From: JBBRSC01 sp038245795
GTDB lineage: Bacteria > Actinomycetota > Acidimicrobiia > Acidimicrobiales > Microtrichaceae
Reading direction: 5' to 3'
Assembly (NCBI GenBank): GCA_038245795.1
Contig: JBBRSC010000031.1
Location: 1 to 19,385 of the forward strand
Length of the DNA stretch: 19,385 nt
Shown here: one piece after another, positions 13,501 through 19,385 of the stretch
Layout of the letters: every line of letters starts with the position of its first letter
How positions within the stretch are numbered: the first letter of the stretch is position 1
Notes under the pieces: model-generated
Databases searched by the model: none
What the model was told of the DNA's origin: nothing
Seen by the model: the letters and a program-made list of their open reading frames with translations, nothing else
Program-made: the position numbers and the translations under genes

Positions 13501-15575
13501 GTTGCGGACGACCCCGTGGAGTTCAGCGTGAGCGCACCGGTGCCGACATTGAACGCAGCGGTGATGTTGCCCATGCTGGCGCCGTCGTTGGTGAACGACA
13601 GCGTGTCGGATCCCGACGAGTACGCGGTCGAGATGGTCACAACGGCAGTGCCGAACGTGACCGTGTCGGCATCGGTCACCGTGATGTTGGCGTCAACAAC
13701 GACCGGAGTGGACGTAGCGTTGTCCGCTTCGACCCATGCCGCTGAACCGTTGGCGGTAGTGACGATCGGGGTGTCGTCGGTGCTGTTGACGGTGAGTGGT
13801 CGCGTCGTGGTGGGACCGGGCCCAGCGCCGTCGTCGGCTGCGAACGAGAGCGTGCGCGATGCCCCCGTCGGGGTTTGCGAGCTGTTGTCGTACTTCACGA
13901 CCCGCAACGCGGCCTGCCACTGGGCGATCGTCGCGGTGGCGCCCGCGGAGCTGAGCGACAGCACGCCGGTCCCAGCGGTGTAGGCGCCCACGATGTTGCC
14001 CATGGTGGTGCCGTTGTTGGTGAACGAGAGGCTGTCCTGCGCAGTCACCAATCCACTCGTGATGCTCACCGTTGCTGAGCTGTCGGTTGCGGAGTCGGGA
14101 TCGGTCACGGTGAGCCCCGGGTCAACGGTCACCGGGGTGGAGGCAACATTGTTGCCTTCGGTCCAGGTGGCGGAGCCTCCGCTGGTCGTGACCACCGTGT
14201 CGTCGTTGGTGCTTGCGACCGTGACAGATTTCGTACCGGTCGGCGAGGATGCGCTGCCGTCAGAGACAACGAAGGACACAGTGCGGGTTGCGACCGACGG
14301 GGTGTTCGATGAGTTCGAGTAGGTGACCGCTCGGAGGGCTGTCTGCCATTGGGCGACGGTCGCGGTGGCGCCCGCCGAGGTGAGTGCCAACACCCCGGTT
14401 CCAGCGGTATAGCTGGCCGCGATATTGCCCATGGTGGCGGGGACTTCGATGAGGTCCAGCGCGTCCTCCGCAGTGGCGAGATTGGCACTGATGCTGACCG
14501 TGGCGCTGGCCAACGTGAGGTTGTCGGGATCGGTGACCGTGACTGCGCCGTCGACAGTGACCGGAGTCGGAGCAACGTTGTTCGGTTCGACGAACGACGC
14601 AGCGCCGCCCGAGGTCGTGACCACCGGCGCGTTGTTGGTGGCGGTCACGCTGACGGTCTTGTTGGTGGCACCGCTGGCAAGCGCTCCGTCGTTGATCACG
14701 ACGGCAACTGCTCGCGACGCAGTGGTCGGAGCTTGGCTCGAGTTGTCGTAGGTCACGGACCGCAGCGCCGCCTGCCACTGGGCAACGGTCGCAGTGGTGC
14801 CAGCAGAACTCAGCGAGTACACACCGGTGCCACTGTTGTACGAACCGGCGATGTTGCCCATGGTCAGGCCGTCGTTGGTGAATGCCACAGCGTCTTCGGA
14901 CGACACGAAATTGGTGACGATGGACATGGTCGCCGAGGCCAACGTGGCGGAGTCCGGGTCGGACACGGTGAGGCCCGCATCGATGATCACCGGCGTGGAA
15001 CCCGACGTGGGCTCGGTCCAAGAGGTCGTTCCGCCGCTGGCGGTGGCAATCGGCGAATCGTTGGCGGCGGTCACGCTGATCGACTGGGTCGCAGCGGCGG
15101 AACTGTCGGTGCCGTCGTTCACGGCGAACTCGGCAGTTCGCGCAGCCACGGATGGAGCGTCGGACGAGTTGGTGTAGGTGACCGCTCGTAGCGCCGCCTG
15201 CCATTCAGCGAGCGTCGCGATGGCGCCGGCGGAAGCAAGGCTCAGGGCGCCGCCGGTATTCGACGTCGTGGCGATGTTGCCCATGGTCAGGCCATCGTTG
15301 GTGAAGGCCAGCGAGTCCTCGGCGGAGGCGTAGTTCGTGGTGAGGCTGATGGTGCCGGACGCGAGCGTCGTGCTGTCCGAATCGGTGACGGTGACGCCAG
15401 CATCGATGACCACCGGCGTCGATGCGACATTGGCGCCTTCAACGAAGGCCGCGGGGACACCCCCAGTGGTCACCACCGGCGGCGTCGAGGCCCCCGCTGG
15501 CTCAACGAACTGCGACATGAGACCGATCGACGTGACGATCGACGTCGCAACGATGAGCTTCAGTTTCGAGACCAC
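10512..15575 (-). CDS. Giant secreted repeat protein with 11 cadherin-like repeats and Pro-rich stalk
   Basis: 1687-aa exported protein, likely a surface fibre or adhesin. The GTG at 15575 begins a signal peptide (basic VSKLK, hydrophobic core, cleavage near AGAS at about 28-31). Eleven tandem repeats follow, about 143 aa each, marked by a start of the type PIVTTSGG..W.E.NNV, a central TMGNI and QWQAALRAVTY, and an end of the form F.VNDG...VTV. Asp-rich turns (VTDPDS, VNDG, NDT) suggest calcium binding, as in bacterial cadherin-like/VCBS-type adhesins. After the last repeat comes a Pro-rich stalk (encoded about 10704-10785) and a 60-residue basic tail. There is no LPXTG motif, no lipobox and no plain C-terminal transmembrane-plus-RR signal. 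The upstream -10-like GATAAT (minus strand, 15586-15581) ends five bases before the GTG, so the message may be leaderless. Heads the surface cluster. Confidence 0.9.
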   Translation of the reverse strand: MVSKLKLIVATSIVTSIGLMSQFVEPAGASTPPVVTTGGVPAAFVEGANVASTPVVIDAGVTVTDSDSTTLASGTISLTTNYASAEDSLAFTNDGLTMGNIATTSNTGGALSLASAGAIATLAEWQAALRAVTYTNSSDAPSVAARTAEFAVNDGTDSSAAATQSISVTAANDSPIATASGGTTSWTEPTSGSTPVIIDAGLTVSDPDSATLASATMSIVTNFVSSEDAVAFTNDGLTMGNIAGSYNSGTGVYSLSSAGTTATVAQWQAALRSVTYDNSSQAPTTASRAVAVVINDGALASGATNKTVSVTATNNAPVVTTSGGAASFVEPNNVAPTPVTVDGAVTVTDPDNLTLASATVSISANLATAEDALDLIEVPATMGNIAASYTAGTGVLALTSAGATATVAQWQTALRAVTYSNSSNTPSVATRTVSFVVSDGSASSPTGTKSVTVASTNDDTVVTTSGGSATWTEGNNVASTPVTVDPGLTVTDPDSATDSSATVSITSGLVTAQDSLSFTNNGTTMGNIVGAYTAGTGVLSLSSAGATATIAQWQAALRVVKYDNSSQTPTGASRTLSFAADDGAGPGPTTTRPLTVNSTDDTPIVTTANGSAAWVEADNATSTPVVVDANITVTDADTVTFGTAVVTISTAYSSGSDTLSFTNDGASMGNITAAFNVGTGALTLNSTGSSATVANWQAALRAVTFTNSSNTPSTTARVVTFSVSDGTSSGSDTRGLTVAATNDTPVITGGGGTVAFVEGNNVTSVPVAIAPSATVTDADNGTLASASIAITANFISGQDALDLVAVPATMGNISDAYNSTTGVMALTSAGATATTAQWQAAIRAVTYTNSSQNPTTLTRTVTWSVNDGAASSATEAVSVTVAAVNDVPIVAAGSGTAAFTEGNNVASNPVAIAPALVATDADSLTLASATVSIITNFSSGQDTLAFTNDGTTMGNVTASYVGGTGVLTMTSASATATPAQWQAALRAVAYTNSSDTPSTAVRTISFVINDGTDASVASNRNVTVAAVNDSPITTTSGGQATWVEVPGGGAAPVVVDPNVAVSDLDSATLASATVSITVGFTAGQDVLAFTNNGTTMGNIAGSYVGGTGVLTMTSAGATATIAQWQAALRSVTFNNTSLNPNVVNRTVSFVANDGSTASTGATKLVSLSGANDPPIVTTTAGAASWTEANNTTSPVITIDSGVTVTDPDNTALSTGTVSITSGFQSGADVLGFVANGATMGNIAGVFNATNGVLSLTSSGGVATLANWQAALRAVSFTNTSNTPAGTSRTVTFVANDGADGSLPKTRTITVTATDDTPIAATSGGTTLWIQGDNVTVATAIDPGLTLSDPDSVGMASATAIITSGADSVNDSLTFANDGPTMGNVAGVFTGTTLTLTSAGATATPAQWQAALRAVKFTNAAAIPASGTRVVQFIANDGSTASASVTKSVSVASVNQTPIATMSGGTVTWAQGASSSPPVVLDSGVLVTDRDDPVLNTASVSISAGYAVDEDVLSFVNDGSTMGNINAFFNTISGTMTMSSSTTPTRATLAQWQAALRSVTYSNASAAPNAGARTIRVLVNDGSVNSAGVTRPLSVVPYVAPVVPPAPTPPPPPPPPPAPTPPPPPKIVCPTTSFQVPTFNSLVALILWYFCGYHGQIVKIGKARKNVLVLVPNGWAWPRTVKVIKRVF
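10704..10785 (-). repeat. Proline-rich stalk coding tract
   Basis: Low-complexity CCN-codon tract encoding PPAPTP and long runs of proline near the end of the giant repeat protein. Such stalks cross or project from a cell wall. Boundaries are approximate. Confidence 0.7.
10800..15500 (-). repeat. Eleven tandem ~429-bp coding repeats
   Basis: The codons for the TMGNI motif recur (first C of the conserved CCC on the plus strand) at about 11011, 11431, 11857, 12286, 12715, 13144, 13570, 13999, 14428, 14857 and 15280. Steps are 420-429 bp, always multiples of three, with 429 the commonest. Repeats at 13144 and 14428 share a variant (ALDL..VPATMGNI) instead of FTNDGxTMGNI. Divergence between units shows an old expansion; neighbouring units around 12240-12740 are closest to each other. 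Confidence 0.85.
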
Positions 15576-15580
15576 GGACC

Positions 15581-15586
15581 ATTATC
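15581..15586 (-). promoter_or_regulatory. Possible -10 box of giant repeat gene
   Basis: GATAAT on the minus strand, five bases before the GTG start, matches five of six positions of TATAAT. No clear -35 at 16-18 bp. If used, transcription would start at or beside the initiator codon. Confidence 0.4.
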
Positions 15587-15643
15587 GTCTATTTGGCCCA
15601 TACCTTGAGTCGAAAGACCCAGGACCCGGGTGTCAGCGGGCGG

Positions 15644-16837
15644 TCAGATCGGTCGAGGAACCGTGAGAAATCGGGTGTTTTGTCCCATGATCAGATCAAT
15701 CACGGCCGGATTCATTCCCTCGAGATCGTCCAGATAGTCGAGCGGCCGGGGCATTCCCTCGATATGGGGCCAATCGGAACCGAAGATCACACGATCAGGA
15801 CCCATCAGATCCAGCAGATCATGGACGTCGTCCTCCCAGAAGGGATTGACCCAGACGTGCCGCCGGAACAGCTCCGCCGGGTGATCGCCCATCCAACCCC
15901 GCAACTTCCGCCCGGTGACGTCGAGCTTCTTGAGCAGCGATCGTAGGAAGCCCGAGCCGTTCTCGACCGACGCAAGCCGGAGGTTGGGGAAGCGTATGAA
16001 CAGCCGGTCACAGATGACCGACGCCAGGAAGTCCTCGATCGGTCGTTCCAATTGCAGCATCCTGATCGGGTTCGGAACTCCACCGGCGAAGGACGTCTGG
16101 AAGCCGTCGGCGGCATACCCGTTGGAGGTGTAGCCGCTGTCCCCGGCATGAACCACCACGGTGATTCCCGCCTCGTTGACGCGTGCCCAGAACGGATCGA
16201 ACATCGGGTCAGCGGGCGACCGGGGCCCCGACTCGGTGGTCGGCGCTGCCGGACGCATGACAACGATTCGGGCGCCACGATCGAGCGCCCACTCGAGCTC
16301 CGAGACCGCCCACGTGGGATCGGCGAGCGAGAGGTACGGCGCTGCATAGATCCGGCCGTCGCGCCCGAATCCCCAGTCCTCGTCGAGCCACCGATTGAAG
16401 GCCGTGAAGGTCGTCGTGACTGCTTCGACATCGTGTTTCAGGAGATCTTCATAGACCATGCCGAGGGTCGGAAAGAGCCACATGGCATCGAGCCCGTGGT
16501 CGTCCATGGTGGTGAGTCGCGCCTCCCGATCGCGGTATGCGGGATCGATCCGATCCCGTGCTCGCAACATCTCGAGTGGATCATCGCCTTGGGGGTTGCC
16601 GCGGAAGTACTCCTTCAGCACGCCTGGTTTGGCGACCGGATCGAAGGTGGGGTTCACGACAGCACGACTCACCGTGCCCCCGACCACGTGGTGCTGACGA
16701 CCCCCGATCTCCGCCCACTGGATGCACCGAGTTGCCATGTCGGCGGGGAGGTACCTGGTGAAGGCATCGAGCGCTTCGTAGTAGTGGTTGTCGGCATCGA
16801 ATGGTCGCTGGCCGGTCACGCTGTCGATCCTGTTCAT
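15644..16837 (-). CDS. Amidohydrolase 2 (TIM-barrel metal-dependent hydrolase)
   Basis: 397-aa cytosolic amidohydrolase-2 family enzyme; related proteins decarboxylate or hydrolyse small aromatic or cyclic acids with one divalent metal. The N-terminus RPFDADNHYYE (Asp14, Asp16, His18) replaces the usual DxHxH with DADNH. VVVHAGD supplies His230 and GSDWPH supplies Asp355 and His358, the family's C-terminal metal-binding Asp motif. The ATG at 16837 was selected because the frame upstream lies antisense to no homologous sequence and overlaps the serine hydrolase gene in another frame. No Shine-Dalgarno; CATACT ends six bases upstream, suggesting leaderless transcription. Members of this subgroup are frequent in actinobacterial lipid/steroid catabolic regions, but the substrate is not visible. 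It precedes the giant gene on the same strand with 68 bp between. Confidence 0.9.
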   Translation of the reverse strand: MNRIDSVTGQRPFDADNHYYEALDAFTRYLPADMATRCIQWAEIGGRQHHVVGGTVSRAVVNPTFDPVAKPGVLKEYFRGNPQGDDPLEMLRARDRIDPAYRDREARLTTMDDHGLDAMWLFPTLGMVYEDLLKHDVEAVTTTFTAFNRWLDEDWGFGRDGRIYAAPYLSLADPTWAVSELEWALDRGARIVVMRPAAPTTESGPRSPADPMFDPFWARVNEAGITVVVHAGDSGYTSNGYAADGFQTSFAGGVPNPIRMLQLERPIEDFLASVICDRLFIRFPNLRLASVENGSGFLRSLLKKLDVTGRKLRGWMGDHPAELFRRHVWVNPFWEDDVHDLLDLMGPDRVIFGSDWPHIEGMPRPLDYLDDLEGMNPAVIDLIMGQNTRFLTVPRPI

Positions 16838-16843
16838 GGCGTC

Positions 16844-16887
16844 AGTATGTATCGACTCCTGCGCGTGTGGCAGGCAGGGAACCTGCC
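16844..16887 (-). promoter_or_regulatory. Amidohydrolase promoter with overlapping inverted repeat
   Basis: A perfect inverted repeat GTGGCAGG-N7-CCTGCCAC covers 16865-16887. On the minus strand its distal arm contains CTGCCA (16871-16866), a 4/6 match to a -35 box, 16 bp before CATACT (16849-16844), a -10 candidate six bases before the ATG. It is either an operator over the promoter or the terminator hairpin of the serine hydrolase, whose stop is 20 bp away; both may apply. No T-tract. Confidence 0.45.
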
Positions 16888-16907
16888 ACGGTCGGCAGCC
16901 GATCCAC

Positions 16908-18119
16908 TCATCCCGGCCAGGTGGAGAGATCCACTCCCTTGGCGATGTCGAACTCGAACGGCGCCTCGCCGGTGAAGACGCCGGCGTCGGGAACGACAAC
17001 GTCAACCACAGAACGGCCCAGCGTTCGGAAGAACTCATGGCGCCACGGCGATGCCCCGAAGAATCCGGTGCGGACCACCACCAGGTCGAGGCTCGGCACG
17101 ACGAATACGTACTGATCCCCGAGACCGGACAGGGCGAACATGTCGGGCGGCGCTGATGCAACCCACCGACGATCGACCCGACGACGGACCAGGATCGAAG
17201 CGGAGTAGAACCACTCGCCGGCGTTGGTCCAGAAGAGGAACCCGTAGCCCGGGTTCGTCGGGCTTCCGGCAACTGCCTGGTCGAGGTAGCGACTGTCGAT
17301 GAGCTGGGCGCCAGCCCAGCGTCCACGACGCAACAACAGCGAGCCGAACTTCGCGAGATCGAGCGGTCGCATCGAGAGTTGCGCATAGCCGATCGTGTGT
17401 CCTCCTCGATCACGAGCCCAAGACCAGTCGGCATCGACGATGCCCAACGGGCGGAACAACTGGTCTCGCGCAAAGGTCTGGATGTCGACCCCAACGGCGC
17501 GGGTCACGACCTCGGCCAGCACCGTGATGGGGGCCTGGGCGTATTCGAAGTACGTGCCCGGGGCATGATCGAACGGCAACGATCCGACGTAGGTCACGCT
17601 GTTGGGAATCGACGGTGTGACGTCATTGAGCCACGCGAAACGGAGCCCGGATGTCTGGCTGAGAAGCTGGCGAACGGTGATGGCGCCGTGGGCAGCGTCG
17701 TATTCGGGGAGGTAGCGGCCGATGGGGTCGTCGAGGCCGAGGGACCCGAGGGTGATCGCCCGGCCGACGAGGAGGCTCACGATCGCCTTCGTGCCCGACC
17801 ACAGGTTCGATGGTGCTCCAGCTGATCGCCAGTCGTTGCCGCTGACGGCAACGAGGCAGTCGTGTCGGTAGACGCGGACCGACGCCGCCAGATTGAGCGA
17901 AGCCGCGCCCACGGCTTCGCTGAGCAGGGTCGAGTCCATCGATACATCGGCGGGAGACCTGGTCAAGAACTCCCCTGCGGTGCTTGGATCGGGACAGCGG
18001 TCGGAATCGGCCGCGTTGACCGTGGCGTCCGAGGCAAACGTGATCGGGGGAGCGCAGGCCGCGAGCAGTGCGCCCACGGCAATGATCCCGACACTCCAGC
18101 CCGAACGGCAACGCTGCAC
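16908..18119 (-). CDS. Serine hydrolase lipoprotein, beta-lactamase (class C/EstB-like) family
   Basis: 403-aa exported lipoprotein with the penicillin-binding-protein/beta-lactamase fold. The GTG at 18119 has ribosome site GGGGAGG five bases before it, so it was preferred to the TTG at 18152, which would start inside the operator. Signal peptide ends LLAAC with lipobox Cys22. Catalytic SxxK is SGTK (Ser108, Lys111 in WSGTKAIVSLLVGRA), and QLLSQTSGL is the usual family segment after it. The second motif Y-x-N is replaced by YAQ (Tyr193). Near the C-terminus ALSGLGDQYVFVVPSLDLVVV takes the place of the HxG/KTG region. Members are esterases, peptidases or lactonases; true beta-lactamase activity is not implied. 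Located between the amidohydrolase and the divergent P450, whose control region it shares. Confidence 0.9.
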   Translation of the reverse strand: MQRCRSGWSVGIIAVGALLAACAPPITFASDATVNAADSDRCPDPSTAGEFLTRSPADVSMDSTLLSEAVGAASLNLAASVRVYRHDCLVAVSGNDWRSAGAPSNLWSGTKAIVSLLVGRAITLGSLGLDDPIGRYLPEYDAAHGAITVRQLLSQTSGLRFAWLNDVTPSIPNSVTYVGSLPFDHAPGTYFEYAQAPITVLAEVVTRAVGVDIQTFARDQLFRPLGIVDADWSWARDRGGHTIGYAQLSMRPLDLAKFGSLLLRRGRWAGAQLIDSRYLDQAVAGSPTNPGYGFLFWTNAGEWFYSASILVRRRVDRRWVASAPPDMFALSGLGDQYVFVVPSLDLVVVRTGFFGASPWRHEFFRTLGRSVVDVVVPDAGVFTGEAPFEFDIAKGVDLSTWPG

Positions 18120-18136
18120 TCTCGCCTCCCCATCTG

Positions 18137-18152
18137 TTGAACGAACGTTCAA
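18137..18152. promoter_or_regulatory. TetR-type palindromic operator
   Basis: TTGAACGAACGTTCAA is a perfect 7+2+7 inverted repeat in the 52-bp region between divergent hydrolase and P450 starts. This length and spacing match common TetR/AcrR-family operators. It does not fit the KstR consensus TnnAACnnGTTnnA because the inner spacing is four, not two. The repressor gene is outside the window. Confidence 0.65.
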
Positions 18153-18164
18153 TCACGGTACACT
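18137..18164 (+). promoter_or_regulatory. P450 promoter, -35 TTGAAC / -10 TACACT
   Basis: TTGAAC (18137-18142), a 16-bp spacer and TACACT (18159-18164) give a good sigma-70-type promoter. The -10 box ends seven bases before the ATG, so the message probably starts at the initiator codon. The -35 box is the left arm of the operator, so bound repressor would block it. Confidence 0.55.
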
Positions 18165-18171
18165 CGCTCCC

Positions 18172-19385
18172 ATGTCGACGACCGAATCCCGCCCGAACTC
18201 GAGCCATGGCATCAACGGAACGGCCTTCGCGGCGGCCGACTTCTGCGATCCACGCACCTATGACGATCCCTGGGAGCTCTACGCCTGGATCCGTTCCCTC
18301 GACACGCTCCACCACGATGACGCCAACGACTTCTATGTGGCGGCACGGCACGAGGATGTCTTCGCGCTGAGTCGTGACGCCGAGCTGTACTGCTGCCGGT
18401 TCGGCGTCCGACCCAAAATCGCCGGTGACATGAGCCTCATCACGCTCGATGGCGACGAACACGTCCGCCAACGCCGGCTGATCAACAAGGGCTTCACCCC
18501 GCGCCGGGTCCGCGATCTCATTCCTCACGTCCGGGAACTGTCGAAGGAGATCCTCGATGACATCGCGACCCGATCCGACATCGATTTCGTCGAGGACTTC
18601 GCCATCCACGTGCCGCTCATCATCATCTGCGAGATGATGGGCCTCGATCCCGACCAGCGCCTCTCGATGTACCGATGGAGCGATGCGATGATGGCAGGCG
18701 ACGGCCACACCGAAGCCGACGACCCAGTGCTCCACACCGCTGCGGAGGCCTTCGGAGAATTCGCCGTCATGTGTCTCGGACTCATTTCGGAACGTCGCGA
18801 TCGCCCCCTCGACGACCTGATCAGCATCCTGACCGTCGCATCCGACGAAGGCGGGCTGACCAAGGAATTCAAGGCGCTCCAGGGTGTCGATATCGCGGAC
18901 CACGATCTGCTCGGCAATGAGCCCCTCGATGACGAAGAGCTCCTCGGCTTCCTGACGATTCTGTTGGTGGCCGGCAACGAGACCACACGCAACGCCATCA
19001 GCGGCGGCCTGGTGGCGTTGAGTCGCTTCCCTGAACAACGCCGTCAGATGCTCGAACATCTCCAGGATGAGCAGTTCATGGATCTCGCGGTCGACGAGAT
19101 CATCCGGTATGTGTCGCCGGTACTCGGCTTCATCCGAACGGTCACAGCACCTCATCACTACCGGGGGACCGACCTCGTCGAAGGCGACCGAATTCTCATG
19201 CTCTATCCCGGCGCCAATCGTGACGATTCCGTGTTCGATCGACCCGACGAGTTGGACCTGACCCGCAATCCCAATCCTCATCTGGCATTCGGCATCGGAC
19301 CGCATTTCTGCCTCGGAGCAAACCTGGACCGCATGGAGGTCAAGGTAGTCTACCAGGAACTCCTCGCCCGGCTCCCCGAGATAAC
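18172..19385 (+). CDS. Cytochrome P450 (3' end outside window)
   Basis: Haem monooxygenase inserting oxygen into an organic substrate with electrons from a ferredoxin/reductase pair (not in view). The frame is open from the ATG at 18172 to the right edge, 404 codons, and passes the haem loop, so only the last few tens of residues are missing. I-helix LLVAGNETTRN (AGxET at 267-271), ExxR as EIIR (Glu309-Arg312), the PNPH stretch and the haem motif FGIGPHFCLG with Cys380 are all present. The I-helix and PNPHLAFG wording resemble the actinobacterial CYP125/CYP142/CYP124 group that oxidises sterol side chains and methyl-branched lipids, but the substrate here is not determined. No Shine-Dalgarno precedes the ATG, consistent with leaderless expression. 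Divergent from the serine hydrolase with a shared palindromic operator. Confidence 0.93.
   Translation, partial: MSTTESRPNSSHGINGTAFAAADFCDPRTYDDPWELYAWIRSLDTLHHDDANDFYVAARHEDVFALSRDAELYCCRFGVRPKIAGDMSLITLDGDEHVRQRRLINKGFTPRRVRDLIPHVRELSKEILDDIATRSDIDFVEDFAIHVPLIIICEMMGLDPDQRLSMYRWSDAMMAGDGHTEADDPVLHTAAEAFGEFAVMCLGLISERRDRPLDDLISILTVASDEGGLTKEFKALQGVDIADHDLLGNEPLDDEELLGFLTILLVAGNETTRNAISGGLVALSRFPEQRRQMLEHLQDEQFMDLAVDEIIRYVSPVLGFIRTVTAPHHYRGTDLVEGDRILMLYPGANRDDSVFDRPDELDLTRNPNPHLAFGIGPHFCLGANLDRMEVKVVYQELLARLPEI

Noticed and set aside
10900..13983. Several 100-456-codon plus-strand frames across the repeat array
   Set aside because: They recur once per 429-bp unit and only mirror the codon pattern of the minus-strand repeats.
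10800..15500. CRISPR-like regular repetition
   Set aside because: The units are long, divergent, in-frame and coding; no short identical repeats with unique spacers.
16838..17494. N-terminal extension of the amidohydrolase frame
   Set aside because: It overlaps the serine hydrolase in another frame and is Ser/Arg-rich without family similarity; the family N-terminus begins at the ATG at 16837.
18137..18152. KstR (cholesterol regulon) binding site
   Set aside because: The core is AAC-N4-GTT, whereas KstR needs AAC-N2-GTT.
17623..19305. 560-codon open frame antisense to the P450 and the hydrolase 5' region
   Set aside because: It lies opposite a P450 with all motifs intact, encodes no recognisable domain, and long antisense frames are expected in high-GC genes with strong codon bias.

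Overview
The window is about 63-65% GC by eye and densely coded. The gene content points to a free-living high-GC actinobacterium, plausibly class Acidimicrobiia (Ilumatobacter-like). The signs are an F420-type luciferase-like oxidoreductase, a DapB-like 'amine dehydrogenase' of the actinobacterial type, an actinobacterial cytochrome P450, RCC1-repeat lipoproteins with a Thr linker, and several genes with a -10-like box only 5-7 nt before the start codon (leaderless layout). The lineage is inferred from protein style; no marker gene is present. No rRNA, tRNA, CRISPR array, IS element or phage gene was seen, and no gene-free stretch exceeds 130 bp.

Layout. 1-1625 (+): 3' part of a superfamily 2 helicase, cut by the left edge. 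1642-4524 (-): bicupin protein -> Old Yellow Enzyme-type flavin oxidoreductase -> DUF305 lipoprotein, probably partly co-transcribed. 4525-4651: divergent control region with two perfect inverted repeats. 4652-5587 (+): LLM-class F420-dependent oxidoreductase. 5631-6818 (-): acyl-CoA delta-9-type fatty acid desaturase, divergent from a DapB-like NAD(P)-dependent dehydrogenase (6832-7905, +). 7932-15575 (-): a three-gene surface/secreted cluster: an 11-repeat giant protein (1687 aa), a beta-propeller protein and a seven-blade RCC1 lipoprotein. 15644-16837 (-): amidohydrolase-2 family metal hydrolase. 16908-18119 (-): beta-lactamase-fold serine hydrolase lipoprotein. 18172-end (+): cytochrome P450, cut by the right edge and divergent from the hydrolase across a 52-bp region with a TetR-type palindrome that overlaps the inferred P450 -35 box.

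How the genes may work together. The redox and hydrolytic enzymes (OYE, cupin, LLM, DapB-like, desaturase, amidohydrolase, P450) look like an accessory lipid/xenobiotic catabolic neighbourhood with small locally regulated transcription units. No specific pathway can be read from the window. The 7.9-15.6 kb block is a different module, for the cell surface. Its most unusual part is the giant protein: eleven repeats at a near-constant 429-bp period, a Pro-rich stalk, and a basic, Cys-containing C-terminal domain that is not an LPXTG signal. That C-terminus and the palindromic operators are the best candidates for something undescribed.
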